64,000 nt of DNA from Microvirga sp. 3-52 (GTDB taxonomy: Bacteria; Pseudomonadota; Alphaproteobacteria; Rhizobiales; Beijerinckiaceae), in contig NZ_JAHAMK010000012.1 in the NCBI RefSeq assembly GCF_018383585.1, forward strand, positions 31,251 to 95,250, read 5' to 3'. The position numbers and the translations under genes are program-made. The notes beneath the pieces were generated by a model. That model was not told the DNA's origin. It searched no databases and saw only the letters and a list, made by a program, of their open reading frames with translations. This document shows positions 61,261-64,000 of this stretch, piece after piece. The number at the start of each line of letters is the position of its first letter. The first letter of the stretch is position 1.

Positions 61261-62046
61261 TTACCCGGCGTCCGGAATTGGGCTTTCCGCCACCACCACC
61301 AGGCTGCCGGCCTGCCTCAGAACCCGCGCCCGGATGCCGAAGATCGCCCCGAGCCGTGCCTCGGTCAGCACCGCTTCCGGCGGACCGAAGGCTTCGATTT
61401 TCCCCTGATTCAGCAGCACGATCATATCGGCGAAGCGGGCGGCTAGGCTCAGGTCGTGCATGATGGCGACCACCGTTGCACCGGCCCGGGCACGCTGTTT
61501 CAGGACATCGAGCACGACGAGCTGATGGTGCGGATCGAGGGCGGCGACGGGCTCGTCGACCAGCAGCACCGGCGCCTGCGTCGCGAGGGCGCGGGCCAGA
61601 AGCACCCGGGCGCGTTCGCCGCCGGAAAGGGCCGTGGCGGGCCTTTGCGCGAAGCCCTGCAGCCCGACCGATTGGAGCGCGGCCGCAACCGCTTCCCGGC
61701 CGGCATCCGACAGGCGATCCGGCTTCTCCCCATGGGGCAGGCGTCCAAGCGCCACGACGCCTGCCACCGGCAGAGGCCAGGCCACGCCGCCGCCCTGGGG
61801 CAGATAGGCGATGGCGCGCGCCCGTGCGGAGGCGCGCATCCCGGCGAGGGACGCACCATTCAGGATGACGTCGCCCTGGGCAGGCTCGGCGAGCCCGGCC
61901 AGGCTTCGCAGCAGGGTCGTCTTGCCGGCGCCGTTGGGGCCGACGATCACCGTGAGGCGGCCCGGCTCCAGGGACAGGTCGATCCGGTCGAGAGCCCGGC
62001 GGGCACCGAGATCCACCGACAGGGAGCGGGCTTCGAGACGCATCAT
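61261..62046 (-). CDS. ABC transporter ATPase for iron-siderophore/haem/B12 uptake
   Basis: A 261-residue ATPase of the FecE/BtuD/HmuV type. Walker A GPNGAGKTT, Q-loop LPQGGGV, signature LSGGERARVLLARAL, Walker B VLLVDEPVAALD and H-loop MHDLSLAARF are all intact. The ATG at 62046 overlaps the permease stop (ATGA), with a second ATG at 62043. No periplasmic binding protein or TonB receptor lies in the window, so the substrate is open. Confidence 0.92.
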   Translation of the reverse strand: MMRLEARSLSVDLGARRALDRIDLSLEPGRLTVIVGPNGAGKTTLLRSLAGLAEPAQGDVILNGASLAGMRASARARAIAYLPQGGGVAWPLPVAGVVALGRLPHGEKPDRLSDAGREAVAAALQSVGLQGFAQRPATALSGGERARVLLARALATQAPVLLVDEPVAALDPHHQLVVLDVLKQRARAGATVVAIMHDLSLAARFADMIVLLNQGKIEAFGPPEAVLTEARLGAIFGIRARVLRQAGSLVVVAESPIPDAG

Positions 62047-63047
62047 GCGGGGCTCTCCACCAGCTCCGCCTTGCGCCGGGCGATCACCCGGAGGAAGAAC
62101 GGGACGCCGAGCAGGGCGGTGAGCACGCCGATCTTGACCTCCGTCTCGGAGGGAATGAGGCGCACGGCGCAGTCGGCGGCGAGCAGAAGGGCTGCACCGG
62201 CGAGGCCGGCGGGAACGAGGGTGCGGGCCGGATCGTAGCCGACCAGGGGGCGCACCAGGTGGGGCACCACGAGGCCGACGAAGCCGATGGAGCCGGCGAC
62301 CGCCACCGAGGCTCCCGTGCCGATGGCGGCGCCTGCGACGATCAGGCCCCGCAGGAGCGACACGTCGATTCCGAGGCTCTGCGCCGTATCCTCGCCGAGC
62401 GCGAGCGCCCGCAGGCCCGACGCCGCCCACAGGATCAAAGCGGAGGCCAGGAGGATGAAGGGCGCGGCGAGCCACACATGGACGACGGACCGATCCTCGA
62501 AGGAGCCGAGGAGCCAGAACACGATCTCTGTCACGGCGAAGGGATTGGGCGAGAGGCTGATGGCCAGCGACGTTCCGGCCCCTGCCAGGGACCCGACGGC
62601 GAGCCCCGCGAGAACGAGCACCACGATGGTGGCCCCTCGTCCCGCGACCGCCACGACCAGGGCGATGGACAGGAGCGCTCCCGCGATCGCCGCGAAGGGC
62701 AGGGCCCAGGACAGGGTGCCGATGAGGCCCGAATAGATCACGAGCACGGCCCCGAAAGCCGCCGCCTGCGGCGCGCCGAACACCGCCGTGTCGGCGAGCG
62801 GATTGCGCAGCAGGCCCTGCAGTCCCGCCCCTGAGAGACCGAAGATCCAGCCGATCAGCACGGCGAGAACCGTGCGCGGCAGGCGGATCTCCCGCACCAC
62901 GGTGCTGGCGGCTCCCTGATCGGACACGAGCGCCTTCAGGGCCAACGGTACCGTGATCGGCGCCGGGCCGATCGCCAAAGAGGCGAGACTCAGGATTCCG
63001 ATGAGGGCGATCAGCCCGGGGAGGAGGGCAGGCCGGACGAGGGACAT
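62043..63047 (-). CDS. FecCD-family permease (iron/B12 uptake)
   Basis: A 334-residue permease with about 9-10 helices. FecCD features are RLPRTVLAVLIGWIFGLSGAGLQGLLRNPLADTAVFGAPQAAAFGAV, and PNPFAVTEIVFWLLGSF. GSIGFVGLVVPHLVRPLVGYDPARTLVPAGLAGA is the ATPase-coupling region. The ATG at 63047 has no strong ribosome site; a TTG at 63062 is possible. No Fur/Irr box or cobalamin riboswitch was recognised upstream. First gene of a two-gene operon with the ATPase. Confidence 0.92.
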   Translation of the reverse strand: MSLVRPALLPGLIALIGILSLASLAIGPAPITVPLALKALVSDQGAASTVVREIRLPRTVLAVLIGWIFGLSGAGLQGLLRNPLADTAVFGAPQAAAFGAVLVIYSGLIGTLSWALPFAAIAGALLSIALVVAVAGRGATIVVLVLAGLAVGSLAGAGTSLAISLSPNPFAVTEIVFWLLGSFEDRSVVHVWLAAPFILLASALILWAASGLRALALGEDTAQSLGIDVSLLRGLIVAGAAIGTGASVAVAGSIGFVGLVVPHLVRPLVGYDPARTLVPAGLAGAALLLAADCAVRLIPSETEVKIGVLTALLGVPFFLRVIARRKAELVESPA

Positions 63048-63316
63048 GCGACGGACATGCAAGGGACTGGTTGACGGCTTCGTTGCGTCCTCCGGATAGA
63101 GCACGAAATGCCCGGATGACAAACTTGCCTCATGGGGTCGTTCCGGAGCTGAGGAGCAAAATTCAGATCCCCTGATGCGTGTCATGCATTCTCCCTCTCC
63201 CGTGTGGAGAAGGAAACCGGCACAGGCGGCATCCTCAGGCGAGCGGGGCACGTGCGGGCTGTCACCGGTGGGGCAGGTTCCCTCCCCCTGCGCTGGGTGT
63301 GCTCAGGGGCATGACG

Positions 63317-63346
63317 CTGTCCTGGGTCATACTGTCCTGGGTCATA
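63317..63346 (+). repeat. Tandem 15-bp repeat (2 copies)
   Basis: The unit CTGTCCTGGGTCATA occurs twice without spacing. Confidence 0.85.
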
Positions 63347-63401
63347 CTCTCCCGGTCCCGCACCTGCCCTTGTCCGGCACCCGCCTTGTCACACCCGCCC
63401 C

Positions 63402-63491
63402 CGTCATGGCCGGGCTTGACCCGGCCATCCCGATGCTGTGAGGCGCGGCGCTTTTCAGATCGGGATCACCGGCACGAGGCCGGTGATGACG
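63402..63491 (-). repeat. Doublet-hairpin intergenic repeat, copy 7
   Basis: ATGGCCGGG-CTTGA-CCCGGCCAT then ATCACCGGC-ACGAG-GCCGGTGAT; stems are intact, loops drifted. Confidence 0.8.
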
Positions 63492-63805
63492 TGGGGGAGG
63501 TGATGACGTGGAGGGGGTGATCAGGCGAGATGTTATGTTCTCACTTTGTTCATGACACTGTGTTGCACCTGGGCTAGACCCGTGCTCATCCCGGCCCGAC
63601 GGGGAGCGCGCTCGCGAGGCGTCGCAGATGTGGGGCGGGGAGCGGTCCCGCCGCAGGCCTCGCACGCCTGTGATCGCGGGAGGCCGACCCTGGGCTGACA
63701 GCGCAGGAGGTCCGCCTGAAAAGTACCGCGTGCGAAGCGCCGTCCGGCTCTTCCATCTCACCCATAGTCATCGAACCGGGCGGCCCGTCGCACCTCGCTC
63801 GATCA

Positions 63806-63845
63806 ACCTGTAGGCCCAGGGCTCCCAAGCCCTGGGCCTACAGGT
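63806..63845 (+). terminator. 18-bp perfect hairpin followed by T-run
   Basis: Arms at 63806-63823 and 63828-63845 are perfectly complementary around a 4-nt CCCA loop. CTTTTTG follows 8 bases later. It lies 97 bp before the aminotransferase start, so it may be an orphan terminator or an attenuator in that gene's leader. Confidence 0.55.
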
Positions 63846-63941
63846 GCTGGCTCTTTTTGAAAGGATTGCCGGTTCGATCTTCGCCCGCTCCATGGTACGA
63901 AGCACCTCGACACCACGACAATCCATCGATGAGAGAACCGC

Positions 63942-64000
63942 ATGAATCGATTGTTCGCCAACCTGCCCACCACCGTCTTCGAGGTCATGTCGAGCCTCGC
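63942..64000 (+). CDS. Class I/II aminotransferase, N-terminal start only (runs off window)
   Basis: ATG at 63942 with GAGAGAACC upstream opens a frame beginning MNRLFANLPTTVFEVMSSL. The LPTT[VI]FEVMS pattern is the usual start of PLP-dependent aminotransferases of the YbdL/AspC-like group. Only 19 codons are visible, so the call is tentative. Confidence 0.55.
   Translation, partial: MNRLFANLPTTVFEVMSSL

Larger units (their letters stand above)
63048..63941. other. 894-bp gene-free stretch
   Basis: No gene is supported. The region contains a tandem 15-bp duplication (63317-63346), a doublet-hairpin repeat (63402-63491) and an 18-bp perfect hairpin with a T-run (63806-63845). The hairpin has no gene upstream on its strand and might end a small RNA; this is a guess. 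Confidence 0.6.

Noticed and set aside
63060..63360. Possible cobalamin riboswitch or Fur/Irr site upstream of the FecCD permease
   Set aside because: Read on the minus strand, none of the conserved B12-box segments and no iron-box dyad was found.
63860..63900. GGTTCGATC segment as a tRNA T-loop
   Set aside because: No acceptor stem, anticodon arm or CCA end could be built around it.

Overview
The window is GC-rich (roughly low-to-mid 60s % by eye) and densely coded. It looks like a chromosomal segment of an alphaproteobacterium of the order Hyphomicrobiales (Rhizobiales). Evidence for this is an ActS/ActR (RegB/RegA) redox two-component pair, an intracellular PHA depolymerase, an MmcB-type repair protein, a DUF4130-UdgX fusion behind an alphaproteobacterial LexA box of the GAAC-N7-GAAC type, a TRAP transporter, and families of palindromic intergenic repeats typical of the order. 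Gene content and base composition suggest Methylobacteriaceae, perhaps Microvirga; that last step is inference. No rRNA, tRNA, CRISPR, prophage or insertion sequence was seen.

Layout. 1-9 kb: a truncated DUF4126 gene, a membrane diguanylate cyclase, a VOC/AHSA1/DoxX operon with a divergent HxlR regulator and the remnant of a PhnB-like gene, a dienelactone hydrolase with a TTG start, a patatin-like lipase, small proteins, an HNH nuclease, a BON protein and a MipA/OmpV protein. 9-15 kb: a QueD-like protein, a GGDEF-EAL protein paired with a cysteine-free SUOX-fold periplasmic protein, a ring-cleaving dioxygenase and an M20 amidohydrolase. 15-25 kb: an ABC exporter, a HerA-like ATPase, a TetR/HlyD/ABC-2 efflux operon and a DHA2 MFS exporter. 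25-34 kb: a YcaQ/AlkX glycosylase, a PAP2-recX pair, DUF2239, GNAT, DUF1345, OsmC, TRAP dctQMP and a PRC-barrel protein. 34-38 kb: an SOS-controlled radical-SAM repair protein followed by DUF4130-UdgX. 37-45 kb: a NhaP antiporter, PBP1A, DUF1330, a Bcr exporter and a chemoreceptor. 45-52 kb: a YgjP-like protease, PhaZ, ActS/ActR, DUF6790, MmcB, GNAT and a TPR protein. 52-56 kb: an ABC-exporter-like protein that has lost every catalytic motif, and an MBL-fold hydrolase. 56-61 kb: a UDP-sugar module (UDP-GlcA epimerase, WbpL/WreU-like transferase, WbpV/WreQ-like reductase, and convergent WbpM/WreV-like dehydratase). 61-64 kb: an iron/B12-type ABC importer, a 0.9 kb gene-free stretch and the start of an aminotransferase.

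How the genes work together. Several small modules recur: envelope and efflux (three ABC systems, two MFS pumps, PBP1A, O-antigen or EPS sugars); c-di-GMP signalling (two proteins); DNA repair (AlkX, RecX, radical SAM, UdgX, MmcB, HNH), with one clear LexA site; and redox/PHA control (PhaZ divergent from ActSR). The most unusual items are the catalytically dead, three-motif ABC-like protein, the GGDEF-EAL protein with a molybdenum-ligand-less SUOX partner, and the doublet-hairpin repeats, several copies of which have complementary loops. Gene starts were chosen by ribosome-binding site and family length, so many are downstream of the longest open frame.
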